Shown here: positions 8,486-17,939 of the stretch, one piece after another
Numbering within the stretch: the first letter of the stretch is position 1
How the letters are laid out: every line of letters starts with the position of its first letter
Assembly (NCBI RefSeq): GCF_003316765.1
Contig: NZ_NIJF01000089.1
Coordinates: 62,001 to 126,000 of the forward strand
From: Bacillus sp. P14.5
GTDB lineage: Bacteria > Bacillota > Bacilli > Bacillales > Bacillaceae_B
Direction of reading: 5' to 3'
DNA: 64,000 nt
The notes under the pieces: generated by a model
Told to the model about the DNA's origin: nothing
Databases searched by the model: none
The model's input: only the letters and a program-made list of their open reading frames with translations
Translations under genes and position numbers: made by a program

Positions 8486-8998
8486 ATGTCAGAGGTGAAA
8501 ATAGGGTTTCTGCATGAGAACGAAATCGAAGTGGTATCGATGGATTTGGAATCCCATGGTATTTATAGAAATGCTGAGTATTTGGAGGACTGTATTCGCG
8601 AGGTGGAGGAAGGAAAGCGAGTCATATTTCTCGCAAAGACGGAAGAAAAGACTGTGGGCATGAGTCATTTATTATTAACATCAAGGCATCCTGAACTCAG
8701 GAGTGAAAATATACCGGAAATCAATGATTTGATTGTGGGGCCGGACCAACGAGGCAGAGGGATAGGTGCAAAGCTGCTGGCCGCACAGGAGGAGTATGCT
8801 AAAGAGCAGGGCTTCCAGAGTATCGGTTTATGTGTAGGGTTATACAGTGATTACGGTCCAGCGCAGCGGCTGTATTTGCAAAGAGGATACATCCCTGATG
8901 GAAGGGGAGTAGTTTATGATTACCGGATGGTTGAACCAGGGGAAATGGTAAGGCTTGATGATGAACTCACTCTTTGCTTAATAAAATGTTTGAAGTAA
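8486..8998 (+). CDS. GNAT family N-acetyltransferase
   Basis: 170 residues. The acetyl-CoA-binding loop RGRGIGAKLL follows strand EINDLIVGP, then helix EEYAKEQGFQSIGLCVG, and a C-terminal AQRLYLQRGYIPDGRG, the usual order of GNAT motifs A and B. The substrate is not predictable. AAAAGGAGCGGG precedes the ATG. It stands alone between two repeat regions. Confidence 0.85.
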   Translation: MSEVKIGFLHENEIEVVSMDLESHGIYRNAEYLEDCIREVEEGKRVIFLAKTEEKTVGMSHLLLTSRHPELRSENIPEINDLIVGPDQRGRGIGAKLLAAQEEYAKEQGFQSIGLCVGLYSDYGPAQRLYLQRGYIPDGRGVVYDYRMVEPGEMVRLDDELTLCLIKCLK

Positions 8999-9004
8999 TT
9001 AGCT

Positions 9005-9545
9005 CTTTTCTAAAAGATTGTTGCTTTTGAATGCTATTTTATCTTCCTTCGTCTTTTACATAGAGGGATTGAAGCGGAAGGCGTGCGACCTCCTGCGGGA
9101 CTAGCGGGACAGGTAAGACCCCGCAGGCGCAGCCGAGGAGGCCAATCTAGCTCCAGCGGCCAGCGACTAGCAGATTTCGGTCTCTCTCCTTGCGATAAGT
9201 CATCATCAACTCACTTTGTTCGTTGTGATTCCTTTATCTCATACGAGAGCCCTACAATCTGTACGCCGCTAAGCGGGACCTCTCCACTTTATAAGATAAG
9301 TCAACATCAACTCACTGTGTTCGTTGTGTTTCCTTTATCTCATGCGGAGTCAGTCCAGTCCGTACGCCGCTGAGCGGGGCCTTTCCACTTTATATAGATA
9401 AGTCATCATCGAATCGCTTCCGCTCTTCGTGATTCCTTTATCTCATACGAGAGCCCTAAAATCTGTACGTCGCTTAACGGCCGCCTCCGCTTTTTAATTC
9501 ACCGCCCGCCCCGCGGAGTCGGGCGCTTGGAGTGGAAATCCATTA
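9005..9545. repeat. GC-rich repeat cluster (R2 core with inserted ~100-bp units)
   Basis: Left part CTCTTTTCTAAAAGATTGTTG, then GCGACCTCCTGCGGGACTAG and GGACAGGTAAGACCCCGCAG, is the inverse of the element at 12.6-12.8 kb. The closing part GCCCGCCCCGCGGAGTCGGG completes the core. Three extra tandem units lie between the halves. The only long ORF here reads through repeat sequence and is not a gene. Confidence 0.8.
9196..9495. repeat. Three tandem units of about 100 bp
   Basis: Each unit begins GATAAGTCAWCATC, contains TTCCTTTATCTCATRCG and GTACGYCGCT, and ends TCCACTTTAT or TCCGCTTTTT. A related unit, inverted, occurs inside R1 copy A near 2970-3080. Confidence 0.8.
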
Positions 9546-9577
9546 CTTTAAAACAGCCAAATAATTTGAGAAAACCC

Positions 9578-9607
9578 TTGAATAAAGTTTTTGAAAAATT
9601 GTATACT
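9578..9607 (+). promoter_or_regulatory. Promoter of the ABC-F leader
   Basis: TTGAAT, 18-bp spacer, TATACT, 38 bp before the leader ORF. Confidence 0.6.
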
Positions 9608-9645
9608 ATTAATATAACTAGGAATTTAAGGAGGTGTGTATTGAG

Positions 9646-9765
9646 ATGAAAAGTTCTGTCGGGTTGCACGGTCAATTTTTAGAATATATCTACATTTGTC
9701 GTGCGATTTTTCATGGTTTTGCTTTCAACGGGATACGTATGCCCATTTTTAGCAACTCCATATGA
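9646..9765 (+). CDS. Putative leader peptide upstream of the ABC-F gene
   Basis: A 39-codon ORF starts with an ATG 11 bp after a strong AAGGAGG. The product MKSSVGLHGQFLEYIYICRA... is hydrophobic and resembles no domain. It sits between a promoter and two intrinsic terminators ahead of an ABC-F ATPase gene. That is the arrangement expected for ribosome-mediated attenuation, in which drug-stalled ribosomes on the leader change folding and allow read-through. The attenuation role is inference; start codon and length could differ. Confidence 0.5.
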   Translation: MKSSVGLHGQFLEYIYICRAIFHGFAFNGIRMPIFSNSI

Positions 9766-9812
9766 AACAGAACGGTAAGAGGTCTCAATACCCACACTTT
9801 TATAGAAAACGG

Positions 9813-9841
9813 GGGGAGAGCGCGTCACGCTTTCCTTTTTT
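9813..9841 (+). terminator. Leader terminator 1
   Basis: GGAGAGCG / CGCTTTCC hairpin (one G-U pair) followed by a T-run, 50 bp after the leader ORF. Confidence 0.7.
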
Positions 9842-9854
9842 ATGCCCGAATTTC

Positions 9855-9896
9855 AAAAGCCATGGTATAAGGTCTTTCTTATACATGGCTTTTTTA
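9855..9896 (+). terminator. Leader terminator 2
   Basis: Long hairpin AAAAGCCATGgTATAAG / CTTATACATGGCTTTT followed by T-rich sequence. A second strong stop between the leader and the ABC-F gene. Confidence 0.8.
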
Positions 9897-9935
9897 TATT
9901 TATTGAAAATATAAAATCCACCACTGTGGGTAACT

Positions 9936-10045
9936 TTTGACTATAGACAACCATGTTCAGCCCCTTAAGGTAAAGAATAAAAGAAAAACTTTTTCTCTTT
10001 CGGAGCCAGTCGGGACTGAGCCGCACGCTTTAGCTCTATAGCCAA
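9936..10045. repeat. Diverged R4 repeat fragment
   Basis: AACTTTTGACTATAGACAAC followed by CAGCCCC, AATAAAAGAAAAACTTTTTC and a CAGTCGGGACTGA hairpin resembles the R4 element at 44.8 kb (AACTTTTAACTATGG, CAGCCCC, AATAAAAGGAAAAAG). It lies in the ABC-F 5' region. Confidence 0.45.
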
Positions 10046-10086
10046 AATCCTCTTACTCATTAAAAAATATGAGGAAGAAAGGATAG

Positions 10087-11979
10087 ATGAAAATGATAAT
10101 GTGCAGTATTCAACAGATCAGTAAAATGTTCGGAGGAAATCTGGTTTTTGAAAATTTATCTTTTGAAGTGCACGAAGGAGATAGAATCGGCTTTGTCGGC
10201 CGAAATGGCACCGGTAAGACGACTGTCTTCAAATTGATAGCAGGTGTCGAACAGCCTGATACAGGTGAAATTCATTTTAAAAAAGGGGCAAGAATCGGTT
10301 ATTTATCACAGATTCCGCATTATGAGGACACCGTTACCGGTAAAGATGTACTGAAATCAGCGTTTAGTGAACTACTGAAAATAGAAGTCCGGTTGAAGGA
10401 ATTGGAAGGGAAGATGGGAACAGAGCAGGATTCTGAGAAACTACAACGACTGCTTGAAGAGTATGGACCACTACAGGACGCATTCACCCTGGGAGGCGGT
10501 TATGAAATAGAATCGGAAATAGCGAAAGTCGCAAATGGCCTTGAAATCACAGGCCTGCTTCAGAAACCATTCAATGCCCTCAGCGGCGGAGAACAAACCA
10601 AAGTATGTCTTGGGCTCATCCTTTTGAAAAAGCCTGATTTGCTGCTGCTGGATGAACCAACAAACCATCTGGATATCGGAGCGGTAGAATGGCTGGAGGG
10701 TTTTTTGAAAGAATACAGTGGATCTGTGATTGTGATATCGCATGATCGATATTTCCTTGATGAAACCATTAATAAAGTAATAGACCTTGAGGATGGAGAA
10801 GTCCGCCTTTATCACGCAAACTATTCCCAATTTGTTAAGGAAAAAGAGGAAAGACTGCTGCTTGAATTTCAGCAATACCAAGAGCAACAGAAGAAAATCA
10901 AGAAAATGAGAGAAGCGATCAAGAGGCTGAGGGAATGGGCCAATCAGGCGAGCCCTCCCAATGCCGATCTTCATAGAAGAGCAAGGAATATGGAACGTGC
11001 TCTTGAAAGAATGGAAAAATTGAAACGTCCGGTATTAGATAGAAAGAAAATGGGGTTGGAATTTGAAAACGGTGACCGCAGCGGAAAAGTGGTTTTCACT
11101 ATGAAAGAAGCTGGAAAGTCGTTCAGCGGCAAGCCTCTCTTTAAAAATGCTTCTCTCGATGTCCATTTTAAAGACCGCACCAGTATCGTCGGGAAAAATG
11201 GAACTGGTAAATCCACCATTATAAAGATGCTGCTGGGGGAATTGAAACAGGATGAAGGGGAAGTAAAGCTGGGAAGCAATGTCCGAACAGGCTATCTTTC
11301 GCAGCACTTCACGGTAGCTGATCCCAATATGAGGTTGATTGATGCCTTTAGGGACGAAGTGACGGTTACAGAGGGAGAAGCACGGCATATCCTGGCAGGG
11401 TTCCTGTTTTATGGGGGAGCTGTCTTCAGAAAGGTCGGCCAGCTGAGCGGCGGTGAAAAGATGCGACTTCGTCTGGCACAGTTGATGCATCAGGATATCA
11501 ACTTTCTTGTATTGGATGAACCGACAAACCATCTCGATATCGATTCCCGTGAAGTTCTGGAAGATGCGCTGGAAAGCTTTAATGGAACCATCCTGGCGGT
11601 ATCTCATGACAGGTATTTTCTAAATAAGTTGTTCGAAAAAACATATTGGATTCACAACCATAAACTGCATTTCTTTCCGGGAAGCTACTCTTATGCCAAG
11701 GAAAAGCTGAGTGAAATCACTGTCGAGGAAGAACCTGTTTCTATATCAAAAGAAGTAACCGGCAGGGAGAAACAAGTTAAAAAGGAAAAAGAAAAGCCTT
11801 CTGTTTCACTGGATGCCCTGGAAGAAGAACTGCTAGTCATCGAGGCTGAGATTACAACTATCGACCAGCAGCTCTCGAAAGAAACGGACCTTGAAATTCT
11901 CCAAGTGCTTTATGCTGAAAAGGAGCTAAAAGAAAAAGAACGGGACGATAAATACTCCCTGCTTGAACAGCTGCTGTAA
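10087..11979 (+). CDS. ABC-F family ATPase (probable ribosome-protection type)
   Basis: 630 residues with two nucleotide-binding domains and no membrane segments. Domain 1 has Walker A GRNGTGKT (~res 38), signature LSGGEQT, Walker B LLLLDEPTNHLD. Domain 2 has Walker A GKNGTGKS, signature LSGGEKM, Walker B FLVLDEPTNHLD. Between them is the ABC-F linker rich in K/E/R (res ~255-325), and a charged coiled-coil tail follows residue ~570. ABC-F proteins act on the ribosomal E site, either as translation factors or by dislodging antibiotics. The leader ORF plus terminators upstream point to inducible resistance. Drug specificity cannot be read. Three in-frame ATGs lie near the start. Confidence 0.9.
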   Translation: MKMIMCSIQQISKMFGGNLVFENLSFEVHEGDRIGFVGRNGTGKTTVFKLIAGVEQPDTGEIHFKKGARIGYLSQIPHYEDTVTGKDVLKSAFSELLKIEVRLKELEGKMGTEQDSEKLQRLLEEYGPLQDAFTLGGGYEIESEIAKVANGLEITGLLQKPFNALSGGEQTKVCLGLILLKKPDLLLLDEPTNHLDIGAVEWLEGFLKEYSGSVIVISHDRYFLDETINKVIDLEDGEVRLYHANYSQFVKEKEERLLLEFQQYQEQQKKIKKMREAIKRLREWANQASPPNADLHRRARNMERALERMEKLKRPVLDRKKMGLEFENGDRSGKVVFTMKEAGKSFSGKPLFKNASLDVHFKDRTSIVGKNGTGKSTIIKMLLGELKQDEGEVKLGSNVRTGYLSQHFTVADPNMRLIDAFRDEVTVTEGEARHILAGFLFYGGAVFRKVGQLSGGEKMRLRLAQLMHQDINFLVLDEPTNHLDIDSREVLEDALESFNGTILAVSHDRYFLNKLFEKTYWIHNHKLHFFPGSYSYAKEKLSEITVEEEPVSISKEVTGREKQVKKEKEKPSVSLDALEEELLVIEAEITTIDQQLSKETDLEILQVLYAEKELKEKERDDKYSLLEQLL

Positions 11980-12245
11980 AGGATGGGCTTTCTAGCTGAC
12001 CTAACTGAAAGGTATCCGAGCGAAAAGGTCACCAAGGGAGCTTTTAAAGCCCATATAATTTCTTGAATAGGAAAAAGGTGTCTCATGGCGGCATTCATAG
12101 ACTACTCCGTTCAGCTTATGTCATCATATGCCCCTGAAGACCCAATCAATACAAAAATGAATGAATGTGCTCTGAGATCTTCCTGCAAGTTTTAGATTTC
12201 TTCCTTGAGGGAATAACCAATAAAAAGAACGGGAGGTTTGCCATC

Positions 12246-12446
12246 ATGGAAGAAATCCGCGGAGGAAACAGGGAAGAAAGCCTGGATGAGATACATGAAA
12301 CCTTAGTAGACGGGTTACAAAGGGAGCTTCATCCCGATGAAAACAAGCTTGTCACTGAATGGACAGCGACGTTCAATCAGGAAGAAAGAGCGACAATCAT
12401 CAATATGCTGAAAGAACTGCTCAATAAGCATAAACGACATGATTAA
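12246..12446 (+). CDS. Small hypothetical acidic protein
   Basis: 66 residues starting at the ATG 10 bp after GGGAGG; a longer ORF form lacks an RBS. The sequence is helical and charged, with two HETLVDGLQ/ FNQEERATIINML segments. I do not recognise a family. A strong terminator follows 9 bp past the stop, which supports a real gene. Confidence 0.6.
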   Translation: MEEIRGGNREESLDEIHETLVDGLQRELHPDENKLVTEWTATFNQEERATIINMLKELLNKHKRHD

Positions 12447-12455
12447 TTGGACGGA

Positions 12456-12485
12456 AGAACGGCCGACAAAAGGCCGTTCTTTTTT
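12456..12485 (+). terminator. Intrinsic terminator
   Basis: AGAACGGCC / GGCCGTTCT hairpin with six T. Confidence 0.9.
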
Positions 12486-12539
12486 ATTTAATCTTTTTTA
12501 AAGATAACATGTGTTGTTACTTTTAGAAAAATTCCAAGA

Positions 12540-12800
12540 GCCGGATACTAGGTTTTCGAAAGTCTGTTTTCGCAAAGATTCTGGCTGTATAACAGGAATC
12601 GATTTCCGCTCCAGTCACGCGACTCCGCGGGGCGGGCGTTGAGCCTCCTCGGCTTTGCCTGCGGGGTCTCACCTGTCCCGCTAATCCCGCAGGAGGTCGC
12701 GCGCCTTCCGCTCCAATCTTTCAACGAAAAAGGAAGAGGAGGTTAAAATAGCATTTAAAAGCAACAATCTCCTAGAAAAGAGCCTTTCGAAAAGAGCTTT
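12540..12800. repeat. R3 fragment followed by complete R2 element
   Basis: 12540-12595 carries R3-like pieces (AGAGCCGGATACTAGG, TTTTCGCAAAG). 12600-12795 is R2: GATTTCCGCTCCAG, GACTCCGCGGGGCGGGCG, GCCTCCTCGGC, ACCTGTCCCGCTAATCCCGC, AAAGCAACAATCTCCTAG. This is the inverse of the 9.0-kb copy without its inserted units, and its core matches the centre of R1. No gene is visible here. Confidence 0.75.
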
Positions 12801-12931
12801 GGAAATGATTCATAAGCAGACGCCATGCTCAAACCCCCTTCTTTTCTGCAGTTTTCAATCACCTGATATATCGAAGTTCATAGAGTTGTCATGATCGGAC
12901 GAGTTTCGTTTTTCGGGAATAAATTCATACA

Positions 12932-12940
12932 TGGTATAAT
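12932..12940 (+). promoter_or_regulatory. Extended -10 promoter of nos
   Basis: TGGTATAAT is an extended -10 element; a good -35 is not visible. It lies 35 bp before the chosen TTG start and downstream of the alternative ATG, so it decides the start. Confidence 0.6.
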
Positions 12941-12974
12941 CACGGTAGCAACCAGCTGCGAAAGGAAGTTTAAG

Positions 12975-14057
12975 TTGGCTAATTTAATTGAAGAAGCTAT
13001 CGAATTTATACAAATATGTTATAGAGAATTGGGTAAATCCGAGGAATCGATTAATCAGCGGATCGGCCAAGTTCAAACTGAAATAGAAACCACTGGGACC
13101 TATACCCACTCTTACGAAGAAATCGAGCACGGTGCTAAGATGGCTTGGAGAAACAGCAACCGTTGTATCGGCAGACTTTTTTGGGACACTATGCATGTTA
13201 GGGATGCACGAGATGCATCTACTGAAGAAGAGATTTTTGCAGAATTGGAAGAGCATCTTAAATTTGCCTCTAACGGCGGGAGAATCAGGCCAACCATCAC
13301 TATTTTTCGTCCTTCGCTGCCAGGAAAACCGGATATCAGGATTTGGAATCATCAGCTGATCCGTTATGCGGGATACAAAACTGAATTTGGGATTGCCGGA
13401 GATCCTGACTCTCTGGAGTTTACCGCAAAGTGTGAGGAACTTGGCTGGAGGGGGAGCGGATCGCATTTTGATGTACTGCCATGGGTTGTTGGAATCGGGG
13501 GAAATACACCCCGATGGAAACAAGTGAATCAGGATCATCTTCTGGAAGTAACCGTAATCCATCCTGAATACAGCTGGTTTGAAGATCTCGGGCTGAAGTG
13601 GTATGGAGTGCCAATCATATCGGATATGAAACTGGAAATCGGCGGAATTTCTTATAAAGCGGCTCCTTTTAATGGGTGGTATATGGAGACGGAGATCGGG
13701 GCAAGAAATCTTGCCGATGAGAACCGCTATGATATGCTGCCCAAAGTAGGCAGCTGTATGGGCCTCGACACTTCAAGAGCCTCGACTTTTTGGAAGGATA
13801 AAGCATTGATCGAATTGAATGCTGCCGTCTTTCATTCTTTTAAAAAAGCGGGAGTCAGCATTGTCGACCATCATACCGCAGCCCAGCAATTCAAGCTGTT
13901 TGAAAATAAAGAGGAGCAATGCGGAAGGGAATTGACTGGAGACTGGACCTGGCTGATTCCGCCCATCTCACCGGCAGCGACTCATATCTTCCATAAAAGC
14001 TATAATAATGAATGGAAATCACCGAATTATTTTTATCAAGAAAAACCTTACAGTTGA
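12975..14057 (+). CDS. nos: Nitric oxide synthase oxygenase
   Basis: Bacterial NOS makes NO and citrulline from arginine with heme and a pterin-type cofactor, using cellular reductases because no reductase domain is attached. The 360-residue product has the heme-thiolate motif [10 protein letters not shown] (Cys ~64), [13 protein letters not shown], and [11 protein letters not shown]. The substrate-site region [13 protein letters not shown] with its Glu is also present, as is the C-terminal DWTWLIPP. The TTG start follows AAAGGAAG with 8-bp spacing and lies behind the extended -10. An upstream ATG would add 28 residues not usual in the family. The 3' end overlaps the next, convergent gene by 10 bp. 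Confidence 0.96.
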   Translation: MANLIEEAIEFIQICYRELGKSEESINQRIGQVQTEIETTGTYTHSYEEIEHGAKMAWRNSNRCIGRLFWDTMHVRDARDASTEEEIFAELEEHLKFASNGGRIRPTITIFRPSLPGKPDIRIWNHQLIRYAGYKTEFGIAGDPDSLEFTAKCEELGWRGSGSHFDVLPWVVGIGGNTPRWKQVNQDHLLEVTVIHPEYSWFEDLGLKWYGVPIISDMKLEIGGISYKAAPFNGWYMETEIGARNLADENRYDMLPKVGSCMGLDTSRASTFWKDKALIELNAAVFHSFKKAGVSIVDHHTAAQQFKLFENKEEQCGRELTGDWTWLIPPISPAATHIFHKSYNNEWKSPNYFYQEKPYS

Positions 14058-14293
14058 GTACGGTATTCTTGATGAAAGCTTTTTCTGGTAATCAGAAAGT
14101 AACGAAACCAGTACCTGAACTCATCAAAAAGCGGCTGGTGGTCATGGAAAGAGAAGTTTTCAAAGAAATCTTCCAGATCTTCGGTGCTTGATTCATCCAT
14201 TAGCCCTGTGACGAAAAGCGGGTATCTGAAGCGTTTGTAAAGATTGCTGTATCCATAAAAATCAAATAGATCTTCCATTTGGGATTCAGTCAT
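14048..14293 (-). CDS. Small hypothetical protein convergent with nos
   Basis: 81 residues, rich in aromatic and acidic residues ([41 protein letters not shown]). The ATG is preceded by AAAGGGTGA. I do not recognise the family. It overlaps the end of nos tail to tail, so antisense pairing of the two mRNAs is possible. Confidence 0.55.
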   Translation of the reverse strand: MTESQMEDLFDFYGYSNLYKRFRYPLFVTGLMDESSTEDLEDFFENFSFHDHQPLFDEFRYWFRYFLITRKSFHQEYRTQL

Positions 14294-14507
14294 GACAATC
14301 ACCCTTTCCGTATATTGGTACTAGTATGAACATCAGGAAGGGGCCCGATTCCTGTTAAAAATAAAAAATGGGTGGAAGTACAAGCACGGAAGGAATATTT
14401 TCATACTATGTACTATGAAGAACCTCCTTTCATCTTCATACCCCGGCTGCTGAACGCTGCGCAGCCGGGTTTTCATTTGGCAGCAACTATATATAGAATT
14501 CTGATAT

Positions 14508-14547
14508 AAAAAAGCCCTGAAAATCAACTTCGATTTTCAAGGCTTTT
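14508..14547 (-). terminator. Terminator of mreBH
   Basis: Minus-strand hairpin AAAAAGCC-GAAAATC / GATTTTC-GGCTTTTT, 6 bp after the mreBH stop. Confidence 0.85.
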
Positions 14548-14553
14548 TGCTCA

Positions 14554-15561
14554 TTATTTCGCCATCTTTTGAAGTTTATGGATGACTGATAGTGAACGGC
14601 CTGTTCCGATAGCTACAGATTCCAGCGGATTTGGAGCAAGGTGAACAGGTACCACTATTTCTTCAGACAGCCATTCCTGCATTCCGCCAAGAAGAGCTCC
14701 TCCTCCTGTCAGGATGACACCGCGATCCACAATATCTCCGCTCAGTTCAGGAGGGCAGTTTTCCAAAGTAGCCCGGATGGTTTCCAGAACATGAAGAAGA
14801 GATTCTTTCAGTGCTTCCTGAATTTCATTAGAGTCAAGCGTGATCGTTTTAGGAAGTCCTGTCACAAGATCGCGTCCGCGGATATCCATGGTCATTCTCT
14901 CATGAGGAATCAGTGCGTGGCCGATTTCCATCTTGACTTGTTCGGCAGTACGTTCCCCAATTAACAGATTGTATCTCTTGCGGACATGCTGGATAATGTC
15001 ATCATCCATCTGGTCGCCGCCGATTCGAATCGTATTACAGGATACAACTCCTCCATAGGAGATGATGCCGACTTCGGTTGTTCCACCGCCGATATCGACA
15101 ATTACGTTCGCTACAGGCTCATCGACTGGAAGGTCAGCGCCGATTGCAGCTGCTACCGGTTCTTCAATCAAAGTCACGGACTTGGCGCCGCTTCCTTTAA
15201 CCGCATCCTGGATGGCTCTTTTTTCGACAGACGTTGCACCTGAAGGAGTACAGACGACTACACTTGGTTTTCTGATGGATAGTCCAAGCTGCTTTCCTGC
15301 TTTTTTCATGATTTGTTTCAGCATTTCAGTTGTCACATCAAAATCAGCAATGACCCCGTCCTTCAATGGTCTGACTGCGACAATCTTGCCTGGTGTTTTT
15401 CCAATCATGCTCTTTGCTTCAGTACCCACCGCGAGCACAGTTTTTGTTTCCGTATCAATGGCAACAACGGAAGGTTCATTGAATATAATTCCTTTATTTT
15501 TACTGTATACCAGAATATTGGCAGTACCTAAATCAATCCCGATTTCTGAATTTGAAAGCAT
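14554..15561 (-). CDS. mreBH: Rod shape-determining protein MreBH
   Basis: 335-residue actin-like protein. The phosphate-1 loop [12 protein letters not shown] at the N-terminus, phosphate-2 [13 protein letters not shown] (~res 160) and adenosine motif [12 protein letters not shown] (~res 285) are present. Among the Bacillus paralogues, [12 protein letters not shown] rather than ANTLVF, and single-gene location away from mreCD, fit MreBH. MreBH helps place cell-wall hydrolases on the lateral wall. AGTTGGAGGAAT precedes the ATG. In B. subtilis the gene is under sigma-I; I cannot point to a sigma-I site here. Confidence 0.88.
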   Translation of the reverse strand: MLSNSEIGIDLGTANILVYSKNKGIIFNEPSVVAIDTETKTVLAVGTEAKSMIGKTPGKIVAVRPLKDGVIADFDVTTEMLKQIMKKAGKQLGLSIRKPSVVVCTPSGATSVEKRAIQDAVKGSGAKSVTLIEEPVAAAIGADLPVDEPVANVIVDIGGGTTEVGIISYGGVVSCNTIRIGGDQMDDDIIQHVRKRYNLLIGERTAEQVKMEIGHALIPHERMTMDIRGRDLVTGLPKTITLDSNEIQEALKESLLHVLETIRATLENCPPELSGDIVDRGVILTGGGALLGGMQEWLSEEIVVPVHLAPNPLESVAIGTGRSLSVIHKLQKMAK

Positions 15562-15659
15562 AATTATTCCTCCAACTTTTAGACATTCTTCTTATTTTCG
15601 TAATTTAGTAAACTAACTGTTTCTAAGTCTATCTTTATATCCTTCATAAATTATAGGAG

Positions 15660-16030
15660 ATTTTTGACGGTTATTGTCACGGATAAATTTACCAAATAAT
15701 GATTGTTACAGCCTGTTACAATAGGGTTTTCCTTTGAAAATCGTCCATATTCCTGTCTTCTCAATCATCAATGGATAATGACAGGTATATAAAAGATTGT
15801 TTTTATATTGCCGTGTTAATAAAACTTAAACTTCCTGTAAACTTGTAATGATAAAATTTGGAGATTATCTAGGAGGAATGGGGGGCTGTTCTGGAATATG
15901 CTTATCGTAGATTTCATTATATGCATGTGGTTATCCACTATAGTTCTGGTTTCAGATAACCTTAACCCCTAAATATATAGATTTCCGATTATGGATATAA
16001 CCTCTGATTAGAGGCGCTATAAATTAAAAA
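15660..16030. other. Intergenic stretch upstream of mreBH
   Basis: About 370 bp. The minus strand has a -10-like TATAAT ending ~15644 for mreBH. On the plus strand AGGAGGAATGGGGGG is followed by only ten codons. No gene or known RNA is recognised. Confidence 0.4.
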
Positions 16031-16221
16031 GGCTCTTTTCGTAAACTTTGTTGCTATTTAATATGTAATTCGCAAGAAAACGCCGTAATTCCCCACAAAT
16101 ATCCTGGTAAGTAAGAAAGAAAAGAGCTACACCCTCCGTTTATAGAAGAAATCCTTCGTATCCGGGGGAAAATCCGGCTCTTGGGATTTTTCCGAAAGCA
16201 ACAATTAATGCGAAAACAGCC
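16031..16221. repeat. Dispersed repeat R3, copy 2
   Basis: GGCTCTTTTCGTAAACTTTG, GCTATTTAATATGTAATTCG, AAAAGAGCTACACC, AAATCCGGCTCTTGGGA, then CCGAAAGCAACAATTAATGC. This is the most complete copy in the window. Confidence 0.8.
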
Positions 16222-16227
16222 ATTAAT

Positions 16228-16266
16228 AAAGAGCCGGTCCCAGTTAATAAAAGGGACCGGCTTTTA
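16228..16266 (-). terminator. Terminator after the chemoreceptor operon
   Basis: AGCCGGTCCC / GGGACCGGCT with flanking A and T tracts; works for the minus strand directly after the MCP stop. Confidence 0.85.
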
Positions 16267-16267
16267 C

Positions 16268-17923
16268 TCATAGTTTAAACTTGCCTAGTTCTTCGTTCAT
16301 TTCTTCAGTCATTTCGTGAAGTTGACCGATTTTAGTATTCATCTGGGTAAAGAAATTCAGCTGCTCCTCGGTGGAAGCTGATATCTCTTCCGTACCTGCT
16401 GCTGTTTCTTCTGTAACAGCGGAAATGTTTTCAACTGCTGAAATCACTCTGCTCGTCATTTCATTCGATTGGTTCATTCCTTCTACAAGGGAACTCAGCT
16501 GCTTATATACCAGGGTGATTTTAGTTGAAATGTTTTCAAATGTTTCTTCGGTTTCGTTCATGGATGACAGCTGTTCCTGTGACAGGTCGTTGCCGTCATT
16601 CGACAATTCTATGATGGAGCCAATCCCTTCTTTGATGTTGAGAACCATCTTTCCAATCAGTCCAGTAGCTTTAGATGAATCTTCAGCAAGCTTTCTGACT
16701 TCTTCTGCCACGACCGCAAAGCCTTTTCCTGCCTCTCCTGCCCTGGCAGCTTCAATTGCAGCATTCAAAGCCAGCAGGTTGGTTTGATCCGCAATACTTT
16801 TTACTGAAGCGGAAGCCTGCTCAATTTCATCTGTGTACTTGGCGAACTGTTCGGCCGCCTGCATAATGTTCATAGAGGAGTGGGATTGCTGTTCAGAAAA
16901 TGCTTTCTGTTTAGCCAATGTAGACTTTCCTATTGTGACCATCTCCAAGGCTTCTCTGCTGGTTTGTACGGAAAGATTGCTTTCATGTACATTCTTTCCA
17001 AACTCTTCGCCCATATTATTCATCAACTCGGCAGCAGCACTGATATCTTCAGAGATGGATTGGCTTCCCCGTGAAAGTTCTTCAGTAGAGACAGCTACCT
17101 GGCTGCTGCTTTCTGTAAGGCTCTGCATATGCACGTTTACTTCGTCTGTGAACGTTTTGACCCTGCCGCCAATGGATTCAACAGAAAGGACCGTCTGTTT
17201 CAGGTTTTGGACCATATCAGAAAAGGAAGATTGCAGCTTGTCAATTTCATAACGGCTGTCTTTCCGTCCGGCTTGTGATTGTACTGTTAAATCTCCATCC
17301 GCTACCCGTTCTGCGTCTTGCACAATCCTGTTTATTGGCTGCACAATCCTTTTCGACAAGTATAACGATAGTCCGACCGACATTAGAATCAGCAAAGCTG
17401 AAGCGATAATGGAGGAAAGGGTGATGAAAGCAATCTTTTGTTCTGTTTGTTTCAAGATTCCTTCGTACCACTCATCTGTTTGTTTATTCAATAGGTGCAT
17501 GTCATTTAGAACGCCGGCAATTCGTAAAGACTGCCTTTTTACCTCAGCTGTATCCTGGCTTTCAAGTGCTTGTTCTGAAGCCGTTTTTAGCTGTTCGAAC
17601 TTGGTGTCAATTTTACTGAGAGTTTCTTTCTCACTTTTGTTTTTCAATAGCTTGTCCAACTGGGTAATTTCTTCTTTCGCACCTTTCAACAGTGAGAGGG
17701 CTTCAGCTTTGTTTGAATCTGAAGAGTTGAAGGCGAAATTCCCCAGTGATTGTTTTGTGACAATCAGAGTTCCGTTGAGTGACTCTGCTCCTGTTAATAC
17801 ATGTACGTCATCTTTTGCGGAACTTTGTATATTGACAATCTGAAATATCATAAAGGCGATGATACTGATTGAAAATACGAGAGGGAGTACACCCAAGATG
17901 ATCAATCTGCTTCGTAGTTTCAT
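16268..17923 (-). CDS. Methyl-accepting chemotaxis protein
   Basis: 551 residues. TM1 at ~8-28, a ~140-residue extracytoplasmic helical domain, TM2 at ~168-190, HAMP domain ([20 protein letters not shown]), then a long signalling coil. The hairpin tip [20 protein letters not shown] followed by [18 protein letters not shown] is diagnostic for MCPs, which control CheA. It follows a BMP-family binding lipoprotein by 16 bp in one operon. The lipoprotein may therefore present its ligand to this receptor. Confidence 0.93.
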   Translation of the reverse strand: MKLRSRLIILGVLPLVFSISIIAFMIFQIVNIQSSAKDDVHVLTGAESLNGTLIVTKQSLGNFAFNSSDSNKAEALSLLKGAKEEITQLDKLLKNKSEKETLSKIDTKFEQLKTASEQALESQDTAEVKRQSLRIAGVLNDMHLLNKQTDEWYEGILKQTEQKIAFITLSSIIASALLILMSVGLSLYLSKRIVQPINRIVQDAERVADGDLTVQSQAGRKDSRYEIDKLQSSFSDMVQNLKQTVLSVESIGGRVKTFTDEVNVHMQSLTESSSQVAVSTEELSRGSQSISEDISAAAELMNNMGEEFGKNVHESNLSVQTSREALEMVTIGKSTLAKQKAFSEQQSHSSMNIMQAAEQFAKYTDEIEQASASVKSIADQTNLLALNAAIEAARAGEAGKGFAVVAEEVRKLAEDSSKATGLIGKMVLNIKEGIGSIIELSNDGNDLSQEQLSSMNETEETFENISTKITLVYKQLSSLVEGMNQSNEMTSRVISAVENISAVTEETAAGTEEISASTEEQLNFFTQMNTKIGQLHEMTEEMNEELGKFKL

Positions 17924-17939
17924 ATATCCTGCTCCCTTG

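Noticed and set aside
9083..9373. 96-codon plus-strand ORF
   Set aside because: It runs through the R2 core and ~100-bp repeat units; composition and lack of an RBS mark it as repeat readthrough.
12891..12974. Upstream ATG start of nos
   Set aside because: It lies before the extended -10 element and adds residues foreign to the family.
15870..15910. Ten-codon ORF after AGGAGG upstream of the mreBH region
   Set aside because: Too short and without terminator or conserved pattern; chance RBS cannot be excluded.
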